Positions 25,634-34,706 of a DNA stretch of 64,000 nucleotides are shown here, piece by piece. Numbering within the stretch: position 1 is the first letter of the stretch; every line of letters starts with the position of its first letter. The notes under the pieces are model-generated. The model was not told the DNA's origin, did no database searches, and saw only the letters and a program-made list of their open reading frames with translations. This DNA is from Mesorhizobium muleiense (lineage in GTDB: Bacteria; Pseudomonadota; Alphaproteobacteria; Rhizobiales; Rhizobiaceae). The position numbers and the translations under genes are program-made. The stretch covers positions 1 to 64,000 of the forward strand of contig NZ_FNEE01000022.1 of NCBI RefSeq assembly GCF_900099905.1, read 5' to 3'.

Positions 25634-26749
25634 ATGTCTACCTATTGCTTCTTCGACGTGCGTGAAATCACCGACCAGGCCAAGGTCGAGCAGTATTTGG
25701 CAGGGGTCTTTGCAACGGTTGAACAGTATGGAGGGCGCTATCTGGTGCTGGGCGGGAAATCCGACCTTGTCGAAGGAGACTGGCAGCCGGTCTATCCGGT
25801 CATCGTCGAATTTGCCGACGGCGAGCATGCCCGGCGCTGGTATTCATCGCCCGAATACGAGCCGCTGAAGGCGCTACGCGTCGCCGGAACCCGATCCAAC
25901 GCAGTGTTCCTTGAAGGTGCAACGCCGGGATCGGAGCAAGCGGCGGCCCAGACCCGCCGGGGCAAGATATCGAAAACTCCGGCTGAAATCTACGACTCAC
26001 TGTTCGTTCCAGCGCTGTTCCGACAATGGGGGCCTATCGTCGCCGCCGAGGCGCGAATAGGGAGGGGCGACTGCGTGATCGACATTGCCTGCGGTACGGG
26101 TGTGCTGGCGCTCGCGGCCCTCGACCGCGTTGGCGCGGAGGGAAAGGTGGTCGGGCTTGATCCCAATCCCGATATGCTTTGCGTTGCCCGCCGCAAAAGC
26201 ACTCGCATCGATTGGCGAGAAGGGCGCGCTGAGCAGATCCCTTTCCCGGATGAAAGCTTCGACGCCGCGGTCAGCCAGTTCGGCCTGATGTTCTTCGACG
26301 ATCGAGCAGCCGGACTGCGGGAAATGATGCGCGTGCTTAAGTCCGGCGGCCGGCTCGCCGTCGCGGTCTGCGACTCGCTCGACCAGTCGCCCGGCTATGC
26401 CGCAGTGGCGGATATGCTTGAACGGCTGTTTGGAGCCGACGTTGCGAACGCGTTCCGCGCGCCCTTCGTACTCGGCGATGCGGAGTTACTGCGCTCGCTC
26501 TGCGCGAAGGCAGGCATAGAGCGTGCCGAGGTGAAGCGGCACCGCGGAACGGTCCGTTTTGCCTCGATCGAGTCGCTGATCTCGACTGAAAGAGCCTGCA
26601 TCTGGACGTTGGGGGGCGGGCTTTTGGACAACGAGCAGTTCAAGCGGCTCCTGGAGGAGGCCGAGCGGGCACTTATGCCTTACGTGACAGCAGCCGGCGC
26701 CGTCGCTTTCGACATGCCGGCGCTCGTCATCACGGCATCCAAGGACTGA
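25634..26749 (+). CDS. Fusion of DUF1330 domain and SAM-dependent methyltransferase
   Basis: 371 residues. Residues 1-95 form a DUF1330 ferredoxin-like module (YCFFDVREITDQAKVEQYLA, RYLVLGGKSDLVEGDW, VIVEFADGEHARRWY). From about 115 a class I methyltransferase follows, with SAM motif I VIDIACGTGVLALAAL and motif post-I VVGLDPNPDM, and a UbiE-like VSQFGLMFFDDRAAGLREMM. Start at 25634 with GGAGG upstream. The fusion is intact and in one frame, so the two activities may act on one substrate. Substrate unknown. Confidence 0.85.
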   Translation: MSTYCFFDVREITDQAKVEQYLAGVFATVEQYGGRYLVLGGKSDLVEGDWQPVYPVIVEFADGEHARRWYSSPEYEPLKALRVAGTRSNAVFLEGATPGSEQAAAQTRRGKISKTPAEIYDSLFVPALFRQWGPIVAAEARIGRGDCVIDIACGTGVLALAALDRVGAEGKVVGLDPNPDMLCVARRKSTRIDWREGRAEQIPFPDESFDAAVSQFGLMFFDDRAAGLREMMRVLKSGGRLAVAVCDSLDQSPGYAAVADMLERLFGADVANAFRAPFVLGDAELLRSLCAKAGIERAEVKRHRGTVRFASIESLISTERACIWTLGGGLLDNEQFKRLLEEAERALMPYVTAAGAVAFDMPALVITASKD

Positions 26750-26805
26750 CGCTGGCGACCAGTCTGCGATCAGGCGCTGCCTGCTTCACCTTCCCGCAAA
26801 GTCTA

Positions 26806-27963
26806 TCAAACGACACGCACGCGGCGCGTCACCTGGCCATTGCTTTCCCAGTATGTGTGTTTCTTGGCAATCAAGGGATCGTCCATTGCCGGTTGAACCT
26901 GTCCCGTGGTGCTGACCGCGCGCGAGGTCACCGTGTGTTCTCCAGGCGATGGATTTTGCCAATCCAGGGACCAGATCTTCCAGGCGTGTTCGGCCTCCTC
27001 GCTGCGGTCGATGGTCGCCGGTGCCCATGGCGCTTGATCGATCTGCACTTCGACCCGGTCGATCGGTGCCCCCCAGGCTGCCCCAATGATGCGGTAGTCC
27101 GAGTCCTTGCGGGTGACCTTCGCGGGCGCCGACTTTATCAGCGCTCGCCCGACTGAGTCCTCGGTCCACACGGTCTCGCCATTGCGCTCTTCCTCGCGGA
27201 TGGTGACATAGTCACGGGCCATCAGAAGGCTCATGAAGCGGGTGTCGCGCACCTCAATGCGCTCCAGCCACTTGACGTTGGCGATGCCGTACCAGCCCGG
27301 AGCAATCAGCCGCAGCGGAAAACCATTGGCCGCCGGCAGGGCGGCTCCGTTCATTTCATAGCAGAGCAGATTGTCTGGGTTCGTCGCTTCGGCAAGCGAC
27401 ATGCTGCGCGCGAAGTTCTGCTGCATCTTGACGTCGCGGATGGCGACCTCGCCGGTGTCAGTGCCGAAAAAGACGACCTCGATGCCATCTTCCAGAACGC
27501 CGGCTTCCTCGAGGATCGGGGCGAGCGGCGTCCCAGCCCAGCGGGCATTGCCGATGCCGCCAGTGAAAAAGGGAAAGCCGTGGTTGCCCGAGCATTCCAC
27601 TGTGAAAACGACCTCCTGGCGCGGCCGCGCCTTGATGTCGGCGAGGGTCAGTTTCAAGGGCTTCTTGACCAGGCCGCCGATCTCCATCGACCATGTCTTC
27701 TCGTCAATCGTTGGTCGATTGAAATGCGAGATGCTGAAGAACTTGTCGTTTGGCGTTATCCAGCTATCCAGATCCTCCCAGACAAGCTGCTTCTGGATGC
27801 CGACCGGATCGGGATTTTCGGTCGGCTGGTCCAGCCACCGAATAACCTCCTCGCTCGCCCGTGTTGGAAAAGCGTAAGCCCGACGCGAGGTATAGAGAGC
27901 GGCAATTGCGGCAAGGGCAGCACTTCCCTGAACAAGAAGTTCTCTGCGTTGAATATCAGGCAT
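26806..27963 (-). CDS. Tat-exported sulfite-oxidase-family molybdoenzyme
   Basis: 385 residues. The N-terminus has a twin-arginine signal (QRRELLVQGSAALAAIAAL). The SUOX Mo-domain contains the ligand Cys124 in VFTVECSGNHGF; the later NGAALPAANGFPLRLIAPGW is typical. The C-terminal Ig-like dimerisation domain (Mo-co_dimer) ends the protein. It resembles SorA/SoxC-type sulfite dehydrogenases, but no cytochrome partner gene is adjacent. GGGAGGAAACAAC supports the start at 27963. The open frame upstream of this start is only the antisense of the next gene. Confidence 0.9.
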   Translation of the reverse strand: MPDIQRRELLVQGSAALAAIAALYTSRRAYAFPTRASEEVIRWLDQPTENPDPVGIQKQLVWEDLDSWITPNDKFFSISHFNRPTIDEKTWSMEIGGLVKKPLKLTLADIKARPRQEVVFTVECSGNHGFPFFTGGIGNARWAGTPLAPILEEAGVLEDGIEVVFFGTDTGEVAIRDVKMQQNFARSMSLAEATNPDNLLCYEMNGAALPAANGFPLRLIAPGWYGIANVKWLERIEVRDTRFMSLLMARDYVTIREEERNGETVWTEDSVGRALIKSAPAKVTRKDSDYRIIGAAWGAPIDRVEVQIDQAPWAPATIDRSEEAEHAWKIWSLDWQNPSPGEHTVTSRAVSTTGQVQPAMDDPLIAKKHTYWESNGQVTRRVRVV

Positions 27964-28218
27964 GTTGTTTCCTCCCAGTTGATCCGGAAACAGGCTGCAC
28001 GTGCCTTGGGCCGCAGCCTGAACACGGATAGGCGCAATGAGCGTTTGCCCCACCCGGAGATTGTCCGGACAGGTCAAGCAATCAGCGGCGCATCTCAAAC
28101 ATGTGAAGCCTTGGACGAAACTCTCGCTTGGGTTTCGCCTTTTTAAGGGTGCGCCTTTGAGAGGGAAGAGTCCAGGTGTATGATGATGGTCTAATATTTC
28201 GAGATGAGGGAGGACAGC

Positions 28219-28851
28219 ATGACGTCTTGGGAAATCAAGGGACGCGAACTCGTCAATTGCACCTGCGAATATGGCTGCAACTGTCAATTCAATGCGCTGC
28301 CCGACAAGGGCCATTGCCATGCCGTGGCCGGCATCCAGATCGATGAAGGTCATCATGGCGAGACCGTTCTCGACGGCCTGCGCATCGCCGCGATCTTCAA
28401 ATGGCCCGGCGCAATCCACGAGGGCAACGGCGAAGCCATCGCTTTCGTCGACGAGAAGGCAACCGACCGGCAGCGTAACGCGCTGCTGCGCATCATGACC
28501 GGCCAGGACACCGACCCGTTCGCGACGATGTTCGCCGTCTACGCCTCGACCGTGACAAAAATGAATGAGCCGGTCTTCACCAGGATCGATCTCGACCTCG
28601 ATGTCGACGGCCGCAGGGGCCGCATCTTCGTCAAGGACTATATCGAAACCGTCGGCGAACCAATCCGCAACAAGGTGACGGGCGCGGACTCGCGGGCTCA
28701 GATCGTGTTGCCGAACGGCTTCGAATATGCGGTCGCCGAGATCGGCAGCGCTTCCAGCACAACCAGCGGGCCGGTTCAGGTGACCACCAAGGACAGTTAC
28801 GGCCAGTTCGCGCGGCTGCATCTCAACAATCACGGGGTGGTGCGGGCCTGA
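28219..28851 (+). CDS. DUF1326-domain protein
   Basis: 210 residues. The N-terminal cysteine cluster NCTCEYGCNCQF is the DUF1326 hallmark and may bind metal. No signal peptide; cytoplasmic. GGGAGGACAGC precedes the ATG at 28219. The DUF2182 membrane protein gene starts 9 bp downstream; DUF1326 and DUF2182 genes often sit together, so they likely work as a pair. Biochemical role unknown. Confidence 0.88.
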   Translation: MTSWEIKGRELVNCTCEYGCNCQFNALPDKGHCHAVAGIQIDEGHHGETVLDGLRIAAIFKWPGAIHEGNGEAIAFVDEKATDRQRNALLRIMTGQDTDPFATMFAVYASTVTKMNEPVFTRIDLDLDVDGRRGRIFVKDYIETVGEPIRNKVTGADSRAQIVLPNGFEYAVAEIGSASSTTSGPVQVTTKDSYGQFARLHLNNHGVVRA

Positions 28852-28859
28852 CGCGGCGC

Positions 28860-29759
28860 ATGGACGGCGGGTCGCCACTGGAACGGCTGCTCAGGCGCGA
28901 CCGTGTCATCACGATTGCGGGCATGGCGGCGCTGTGCCTGCTGGCCTGGCTCTATATCGTCGCCGGCGCAGGGATCGGCATGAATGCGTGGGAGATGTCG
29001 AGGCTCGCGTTATTCCCGCACCTGCAAACTCCGAACATGACATCCGATATGACCTCTGACATGCCCGGCATGGACATGTCCGGCATGGATATGTCCGGCA
29101 TGGACATGAGCGCGATGGCGACGGAGCCGCGGGCCTGGGGGGCCGCGAACTGGGCGCTGATGATCGCCATGTGGTGGGTCATGATGATCGCCATGATGTC
29201 GCCGAGTGCGGCGCCGACCATCCTGCTCTATGCGCGCGTCCATCGCCATGCGCTGGCACAGGGTCAGATCCAGGACAAGCTCGCGCCGACCGGTGTGTTC
29301 ATGGCAGGCTACCTCTTGGTCTGGCTGGGGTTCTCCGTCGCCGCAACCGCATTGCATTGGCTGCTCGAACGCGAAGCTTTCGTTTCGGCAACGATGATGA
29401 GTTCGCAAAGCCGCTGGCTTTCAGCCATCGTCCTGATCGGCGCGGGCCTGTATCAGCTGTCGCCCTTCAAGAACGCCTGCCTGTCGCATTGCCGGGCACC
29501 GACGGCGTTCCTTGCCCGCCACTGGCGTCCGCACGCCCTTGGCGCGCTGCGTCTGGGCGCATTGCACGGGGCGTTTTGTGTCGGATGCTGCTGGATGCTG
29601 ATGGCGTTGTTGTTCGTGGGTGGCGTCATGAACCTGGTTTGGGTTGCCGCGCTCGCCATTCTGGTGCTGGCGGAAAAACTGTTTCCTGCCGGCCCGTGGG
29701 TTGGCCGGGCAGCTGGCATCGCCCTGATCGCATGGGGCGGCGCAACGCTTTTGGTCTGA
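28860..29759 (+). CDS. DUF2182 predicted metal-binding membrane protein with Met-rich repeats
   Basis: 299 residues, 6-7 membrane helices. Between helix 1 and helix 2 lies a Met/Asp-rich extracytoplasmic loop with three GMDMS pentads encoded by 15-bp repeats, resembling periplasmic copper-binding Met motifs. Then comes the family-typical WWVMMIAMMSPSAAPTILLY, where conserved Met/His residues could bind metal. LHGAFCVGCCWMLM in a later helix adds two cysteines. It follows the DUF1326 gene closely. A metal-handling role is inferred, not shown. The stop TGA is the first base triplet of a repeat element. Confidence 0.85.
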   Translation: MDGGSPLERLLRRDRVITIAGMAALCLLAWLYIVAGAGIGMNAWEMSRLALFPHLQTPNMTSDMTSDMPGMDMSGMDMSGMDMSAMATEPRAWGAANWALMIAMWWVMMIAMMSPSAAPTILLYARVHRHALAQGQIQDKLAPTGVFMAGYLLVWLGFSVAATALHWLLEREAFVSATMMSSQSRWLSAIVLIGAGLYQLSPFKNACLSHCRAPTAFLARHWRPHALGALRLGALHGAFCVGCCWMLMALLFVGGVMNLVWVAALAILVLAEKLFPAGPWVGRAAGIALIAWGGATLLV

Positions 29760-29991
29760 GAGACTGTTTGGAAACTCTACTCCGGCGGCCATCTGATGGC
29801 GTTTTCTGCGCTTACCTACAGCGCCGCGCGTCCTTGGGACGCGCAAAGGACGCTGTAGCACTTTTGATTTTGCGCATGATCCTTTCCGATTTCGGGTCAT
29901 GCGGGCTCACGGACCCAAATGTCCGCTCCGCTCCGGTTCTCGAAACCACCACCATATGACTCGCCGGAGCGACTTTCCAAACAGCCTCTGA
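29757..29991 (+). mobile_element. Palindromic mosaic element starting at a TGA stop codon, copy 1
   Basis: About 235 bp with imperfect terminal inverted repeats: tgagagactgtttggaaa at the left, and tttccaaacagcctctga at the right (16 of 18 pair). Its first TGA is the stop codon of the DUF2182 gene. Outer parts match copy 2 (49904-50151); the inner part (about 29813-29920) is inverted relative to copy 2. The core includes gcgcatgatcctttcc, a repeat common in Hyphomicrobiales. It has no coding capacity, so any movement would need outside help. The rest of the gap (29992-30085) shows only the next gene's ribosome site. Confidence 0.75.
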
Positions 29992-30085
29992 CGACCAGGG
30001 CCGCCTCCGTTGGCATTCAAAGGCGTCGAGGAACTTTGAATCCTCGCTTCCGTTTACCGAATATCGTGGATGGGAGGTTCAGCCG

Positions 30086-31609
30086 ATGAATGTCAGCGAT
30101 GAAAGGACTGTATCGCTCTGGGCGGCGACCGAAGTCGTGCCTGATGCGGTGCCGCTCGGGCAAAGCGAACAGGTCGATGTCGTGGTCGTCGGGTCTGGGA
30201 TTGCCGGACTGTCGGTCGCCTACGAACTGGCCGTCGCCGGGCAAAAGGTGGCTGTCCTCGATCGCGGCCGGATCGGAAGCGGCATGACGGCTCGCACCAC
30301 TGCGCACCTGTCATCGGTCTGCGACGACTATTTTTCGGAGCTGACCAAATTGCGCGGCGAGGACCTGGCGCGGATTTTTTACCAAAGCCAATCGGCCGCT
30401 ATCGACCATATCCAATCCATCCGGGAGACCGAGCGTATCGCTTGCGATTTCCGGCGCCTTGATGGCTTTCTCTTTCCGGCTTCCGGCAGCCAGGAATCCA
30501 ATATCACGCGCGAACTGGACGCCGCTCTGAAGATCGGTGTCGAGGTCGAGAAGACCAGGGGCGTGCCATTTGCAGGCTTTTCGGATGTGCAGGCCCTTCG
30601 ATACGCCAATCAGGCGACCTTCCACCCGCTCAAATATCTCCGCGGGCTGGCCGCGGCCATCCGCGCGCGCGGCGGCGTGCTTTATGCTGATACTATCGTC
30701 GAAAAGGTCGAGGAGACAGATGGCGGCGTGCGTGTAACCACGGTTTCAGGCTTTACCGTGTCTGCCAGATCGGCCGTTGTCGCCACCAACTCGCCGATCA
30801 ACGATCGGGTCGCGCTTCACACCAAGCAAGCGCCCTATCGAACCTACGCGATGTCGTTCGAGATCGCGCGCGATACCATACCGGATGCGCTGTATTGGGA
30901 TACTGAAGACCCTTATCACTACGTTCGGCTTCAGCCTGGCGACGGTCGGACCGACTTCCTGATCGTCGGAGGTGAAGACCACAAGACAGGACAGTCCGAT
31001 GATGCCGGTGACCGTTTCGCGGCCCTGACGGCCTGGACCAAAAGGCTGGTGCCCGATGTCGGCGTGGAAATCAACCGGTGGTCCGGGCAGGTGATGGAGA
31101 CCGTCGATTATGCGGGGTTCATCGGCCGCAATCCTGGCGACAGCCGCGTCTTTGTGGCGACCGGGGATTCCGGCCAGGGCATTACCCATGGCGTTGTCGC
31201 CGGCCTGTTGATTTCAGACCTGATTCTGAAGGAGGAAAGTCCCTGGCGCGAACTCTACGAGCCGTCGCGCAAGACGGCAGGCGCGATCGGCGATTACCTG
31301 TCGGAGAATGCGACGGCGATCAAGAGTTTTGCCGAATATATCGCGCCTGGCGAGATCGATTCCGTCGATAAGCTGCGACCGGGAGAAGGTGCCATCGTCC
31401 GCGAAGGGCTCAGCAAGATCGCCGCATTTCGCGATGACGACGGCACGCTCTACAAGCGCTCGGCCGCATGCACGCATGTCGGCTGCCACGTCCACTGGAA
31501 CTCGCTCGAGCGCTGCTGGGACTGCCCCTGCCACGGTTCGCATTTTGCAATCGATGGCACGGCCTTGAACGGACCGGCCGTGGCGCCGCTGGCTCGAGTA
31601 GGGGAGTAG
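30086..31609 (+). CDS. FAD-dependent oxidoreductase with C-terminal Rieske domain
   Basis: 507 residues. DAO-type FAD domain with VVVVGSGIAGLSVAYELA near the N-terminus. The C-terminal 80 residues form a Rieske 2Fe-2S domain with CTHVGC and CPCHGSHF. This two-domain form is known from bacterial homologues annotated as glycine/D-amino-acid oxidase-like Rieske proteins. It may move electrons from an amine or other donor to an acceptor. GGGAGG precedes the start. The stop codon lies inside an 8-bp tandem array. Confidence 0.9.
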   Translation: MNVSDERTVSLWAATEVVPDAVPLGQSEQVDVVVVGSGIAGLSVAYELAVAGQKVAVLDRGRIGSGMTARTTAHLSSVCDDYFSELTKLRGEDLARIFYQSQSAAIDHIQSIRETERIACDFRRLDGFLFPASGSQESNITRELDAALKIGVEVEKTRGVPFAGFSDVQALRYANQATFHPLKYLRGLAAAIRARGGVLYADTIVEKVEETDGGVRVTTVSGFTVSARSAVVATNSPINDRVALHTKQAPYRTYAMSFEIARDTIPDALYWDTEDPYHYVRLQPGDGRTDFLIVGGEDHKTGQSDDAGDRFAALTAWTKRLVPDVGVEINRWSGQVMETVDYAGFIGRNPGDSRVFVATGDSGQGITHGVVAGLLISDLILKEESPWRELYEPSRKTAGAIGDYLSENATAIKSFAEYIAPGEIDSVDKLRPGEGAIVREGLSKIAAFRDDDGTLYKRSAACTHVGCHVHWNSLERCWDCPCHGSHFAIDGTALNGPAVAPLARVGE

Positions 31610-31676
31610 GGGAGTAGGGCAGTAGGGCGCGCCTCTTGCCTTTTCGCTTTCCTACTCCCCTACTCCCCTACTTACA
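31598..31676. terminator. Bidirectional hairpin made of 8-bp repeats between convergent genes
   Basis: gtagggga/c is repeated four times (31598-31629) across the stop of the FAD-Rieske gene. The inverse (ctactcccctactcccctac) lies beside the dinB stop. The two arms can pair over more than 20 bp around a pyrimidine-rich loop. Position and symmetry suggest termination from both sides. Confidence 0.6.
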
Positions 31677-32913
31677 ATTCCTTTTCTGCCAGCTCGCGAA
31701 ACGCGTCGGGAACCGACCGCGATTGGCCGAGCGCGACCGAGGCGTAGCCGACCGCCTCCCAGCCGAAGCGGTCGCGGATCTTGTCGATGGCGCGGTCGGC
31801 GGTCCAGCGCGCCGCGCCCTTCCTGGTGCCGGGGCGGCGGCGGTCGTCGTCGAGGCCGAGCGGCAGTTCCAGCTGCAGGGCCGGCTGCTTCTCCAGATGC
31901 GACACGGCGATCGCCAGCAGCGAAATGGTCTTTTCGTGCGGATGATCGACAAGCACCTTGCGCACCATCGCCTCGGCGATCTCGGCCAGCATCGCGGTTG
32001 CCGAAATCGGCTGGTCGAGCGTGATCGAACGCGTCACCGAGCGCAGATCGGCAAAGCGAACGCGGACCGTCACCGTGCGGCCGGGCCGCGATTTCGCCCG
32101 CAACCTGGTGGCGACCCTGTCGGCCAGATGCAGCAGGGTGGGCACGAAGATTTTTGCCTCGGCCGGTTTCCTGCCGAGCGCCGATTGCGCGCCGGCCGAT
32201 CGTGCCCGACGCTGCGTCTCGAGTTTTCGCGGGTCGCGGTTCCAGGCCAGCGCGTTGAGTTTTTCGCCCGCCGCCGGGCCGAGCAGACGCTCCAGCGACC
32301 CACCATTGGTCCTCGCCAGCTCGCCGATGGTGCGCACACCAATGCCGGCCAGCCGCTCCCTGGTGACCGGACCGACGCCCCACATCAGTTCGACCGGCAG
32401 GTCGTGCAGAAACTCCAGCTCGTGGCGCGGATCGACCACTACCAGCCCGTCGGGCTTGGCCACCTGCGAGGCGATCTTGGCCAGGTGCTTGGTGCGCGCC
32501 ACGCCGACCGAGATCGGTAGCCCGAGCTCCGCCCGCACGCGGCGGCGGATGGTTGTCGCGATCTCGGCAGGCGGGCCGAACAGATGGGTGCAGCCAGCGA
32601 CGTCGGCAAAGGCCTCGTCGATGGAAATCCGCTCGACCACCGGCGTGAAATCGCCGAGCACTTGAATAGCCGCATCGCCGAGTCGCTGATAATCCTTGAA
32701 ATGGCCGCCGACGAAGATCAGCCCGGGGCAGAGTTCACGCGCGCGCCGCCCCGGCATGCCGCCGCGCACGCCAAAGGCCCTGGCCTCGTAGGACGCGGCC
32801 AAGACGACGCCGCCGCCGACGGCGATCGGCTTGCCGCGCAGGGCGGGGTCGAGCAACTGTTCGACCGAGGCATAAAAGGCGTCCAGATCAGCGTGGAGGA
32901 TGTTGGCTTCCAT
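31672..32913 (-). CDS. dinB: DNA polymerase IV (Y-family translesion polymerase)
   Basis: 413 residues. Palm motifs HADLDAFYASVEQ (first catalytic Asp) and RISIDEAFADV (Asp-Glu pair) are intact, as are the fingers/thumb VGVARTKHLAKIASQVAKP and the helix-hairpin-helix MWGVGPVTRERLAGIG. The little-finger domain is complete. A LexA box lies at 32973-32987. I start at 32913, where homology begins (MEANILHADL); an ATG at 32949 would add 12 basic residues and sits closer to the box. Expected to be induced by DNA damage. Confidence 0.93.
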   Translation of the reverse strand: MEANILHADLDAFYASVEQLLDPALRGKPIAVGGGVVLAASYEARAFGVRGGMPGRRARELCPGLIFVGGHFKDYQRLGDAAIQVLGDFTPVVERISIDEAFADVAGCTHLFGPPAEIATTIRRRVRAELGLPISVGVARTKHLAKIASQVAKPDGLVVVDPRHELEFLHDLPVELMWGVGPVTRERLAGIGVRTIGELARTNGGSLERLLGPAAGEKLNALAWNRDPRKLETQRRARSAGAQSALGRKPAEAKIFVPTLLHLADRVATRLRAKSRPGRTVTVRVRFADLRSVTRSITLDQPISATAMLAEIAEAMVRKVLVDHPHEKTISLLAIAVSHLEKQPALQLELPLGLDDDRRRPGTRKGAARWTADRAIDKIRDRFGWEAVGYASVALGQSRSVPDAFRELAEKEL

Positions 32914-32972
32914 CCGGCCCGTTCGCCCGCGGCGGTTCGAACGCCGCATTGTCTTGAGGGTGGGTTTTTGTG

Positions 32973-32987
32973 GAACATAAAGAGAAC
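32973..32987 (-). promoter_or_regulatory. LexA (SOS) box of dinB
   Basis: On the minus strand the site reads GTTC-TCTTTAT-GTTC, an exact match to the alphaproteobacterial LexA direct repeat GTTC-N7-GTTC. It lies 24-60 bp upstream of the two possible dinB starts. Confidence 0.85.
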
Positions 32988-33099
32988 AAATAGGGCGGAT
33001 TGTCAAGGAGCGTGGAGGGCAGGTGGAGGGCAATCGCTTCAGGTCTGCGCTGCCCAATCCGCTTACCTTTCCAGCGTTGGTGGTTGGCGAAAACTGAAG

Positions 33100-33470
33100 C
33101 GGCTGCTGTCCCCTTGCAGGGGAGATGTCCGGCAGGACGGAGGGTGTAGTCCCGCCGACCTCTCAAGACCTGGGTTCCTCGCCCACCGCGAAGCGGGGGA
33201 GAGGTGGACGCGAAGCGGCCGGAGAGGGGGCTTTCGTAGGGCGCAGTCCCCCTCTCCGTCTCGGCTTCGCCGAGCCACCTCTCCCCCACTTTCGTTGGGG
33301 GCGAGGAACCCAAGCTGGAATGAATCTGCGATCCTCCCCCCTCTGCCCCGCCGGGCATCTCCCCTGCAAGGGGAGATCGGCAGCTTCGCCGGCGACACCT
33401 ACCCCGGAATGTTTGAGAGCCCGGCAGGCGGACGAGGGGCGGCGCCGACTTCAAACGATTGGCTGACGGC
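33100..33470. repeat. Cluster of nested palindromic intergenic repeats
   Basis: The 569-bp gap 32914-33482 holds the LexA box and then a nested set of inverted repeats. These are cccttgcaggggagatgtccggcag against cgccgggcatctcccctgca, and an inner pair gggttcctcgccc / gggcgaggaaccc around gggggagaggtg... copies. Several pieces match families A and the 10430-10552 mosaic. No gene. Confidence 0.7.
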
Positions 33471-33482
33471 AGGTGCCGCGAC

Positions 33483-33941
33483 CTACAACCCCATCTTGTA
33501 GCCGAGATGGCTGGCGGTGAAACCGAGGCCCTCGTAGAAGGCGTGCGCCTTCTGTCGGCTCTTGTCGGTCGTGAGCTGAACGAAGCTGCAGTTGTGCGAG
33601 CGGCATTCTTCAACCGCCCATTCGATCATCTGCTTGCCGACGCCGCGAGACCGCCATTGCCGCGCGACGCGAACGCCTTCGATCTGGCCGCGCCAGGCAC
33701 CTCTCCTGGATATACCCGGAATGAAGCTGAGCTGCAGGGTTCCAATCACTTGCCCGGCTTCGACAGCCACGGCCAGCAGCTGGTTGGGATCGGCATCGAT
33801 CGCGCTGAAGGCATCGAGATAGGACGGCGCGAGCGGCGTCGACGCGTCTTCGCGACCAGCGCCAAGCGCATCGTCGGCAAGCAGCGCGACGATCGCCGGC
33901 AGGTCGGGCGCTTGCGCGCGACGGAATTTGATCTCGCTCAT
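33483..33941 (-). CDS. GNAT-family N-acetyltransferase
   Basis: 152 residues from the ATG at 33941. IKFRRAQAPDLPAIVALLAD begins the GNAT fold; the acetyl-CoA loop reads VARQWRSRGVGKQMIEWA (R/Q-x-x-G-x-G). HAFYEGLGFTASHLGYKMGL is the typical C-terminal end. The substrate cannot be told. The frame is open to 34061; earlier starts (34016, 34061) would add an unconserved leader. Confidence 0.88.
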   Translation of the reverse strand: MSEIKFRRAQAPDLPAIVALLADDALGAGREDASTPLAPSYLDAFSAIDADPNQLLAVAVEAGQVIGTLQLSFIPGISRRGAWRGQIEGVRVARQWRSRGVGKQMIEWAVEECRSHNCSFVQLTTDKSRQKAHAFYEGLGFTASHLGYKMGL

Positions 33942-34147
33942 CGAGCGGGAGACATACGGCGCGGGCTTGGTGACGGCAAGTGCGGGTTGAGCGGCGGCGT
34001 CCTTGCGCATGACCATCTCGAGGACGGCGAGCTTTGCGCAAGACTGTCTGTTCTCGGACACGACGGTTCAAATCTAACGGCTTCAGAGCGAGATTCTAAG
34101 GAAGAAGAGGCATAGAAGACTGCGCGCATTCGCCAAATGGGGTTGCC

Positions 34148-34675
34148 TTGGTCAATCGATCCGTCATCGCCAGCGTCGTGCTAACAGCGGCCATTTTAGT
34201 GGGGATGCCTGCAACGGCGGCAGCCGGTGCATCGTTGAAACCAAAAGACGGGCAGGCCGGCACCTGGACGGTCGAAGGTGAGTGCAAGCGCCTTGTCGCC
34301 CGCAACGAGAAGCTCGGTTGCACTGGTGAGGTCACGCGGACGAAATTCTCCGATGGGACAATTACTTTCAGGTTTTCCGACGGTGAGAACTGGCTGGTCT
34401 TTCGCACGAAGGAGGCGACGGCCCGGCTGTGGCAAGGCTACAAAACCATTCTCGACGTCGATGGCGTTGCCTTCGGCCCAGTCGGCAGCGCGCCTGAAAT
34501 CATTACCAGAATAGCGGGTGCGGGATGTTCGTATGGGGCTCCTTATTTCGGCCAGGCCAATATAGATTGCAGGGCCGTTGTCGATTTCCGGATGTGGGCT
34601 GCGGCGGTCAACACGGACGGGCGGCTGCCGGTGCCGGATAGCGAATATATTCCGCCAACGCGATCCGCACCGTAG
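34148..34675 (+). CDS. Secreted protein of unknown function
   Basis: 175 residues. A signal peptide (ASVVLTAAILVGMPATAAAG) precedes a beta-rich mature part with three or four cysteines (CKRLV, LGCTGEV, AGCSYGA, IDCRAVVD) that could form disulfides. The start is a TTG at 34148 preceded by ATGGGG; no ATG alternative fits the signal peptide. No family recognised. It is divergent from the acetyltransferase gene. Confidence 0.6.
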   Translation: MVNRSVIASVVLTAAILVGMPATAAAGASLKPKDGQAGTWTVEGECKRLVARNEKLGCTGEVTRTKFSDGTITFRFSDGENWLVFRTKEATARLWQGYKTILDVDGVAFGPVGSAPEIITRIAGAGCSYGAPYFGQANIDCRAVVDFRMWAAAVNTDGRLPVPDSEYIPPTRSAP

Positions 34676-34706
34676 CTGTCATTCGCAGGTTTCGCCGACT
34701 TCCAGC

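Noticed and set aside
26806..28878. 690-codon minus-strand open frame
   Set aside because: Only 26806-27963 codes for the sulfite-oxidase-like protein. The rest is antisense to the DUF1326 gene and open because of high GC.
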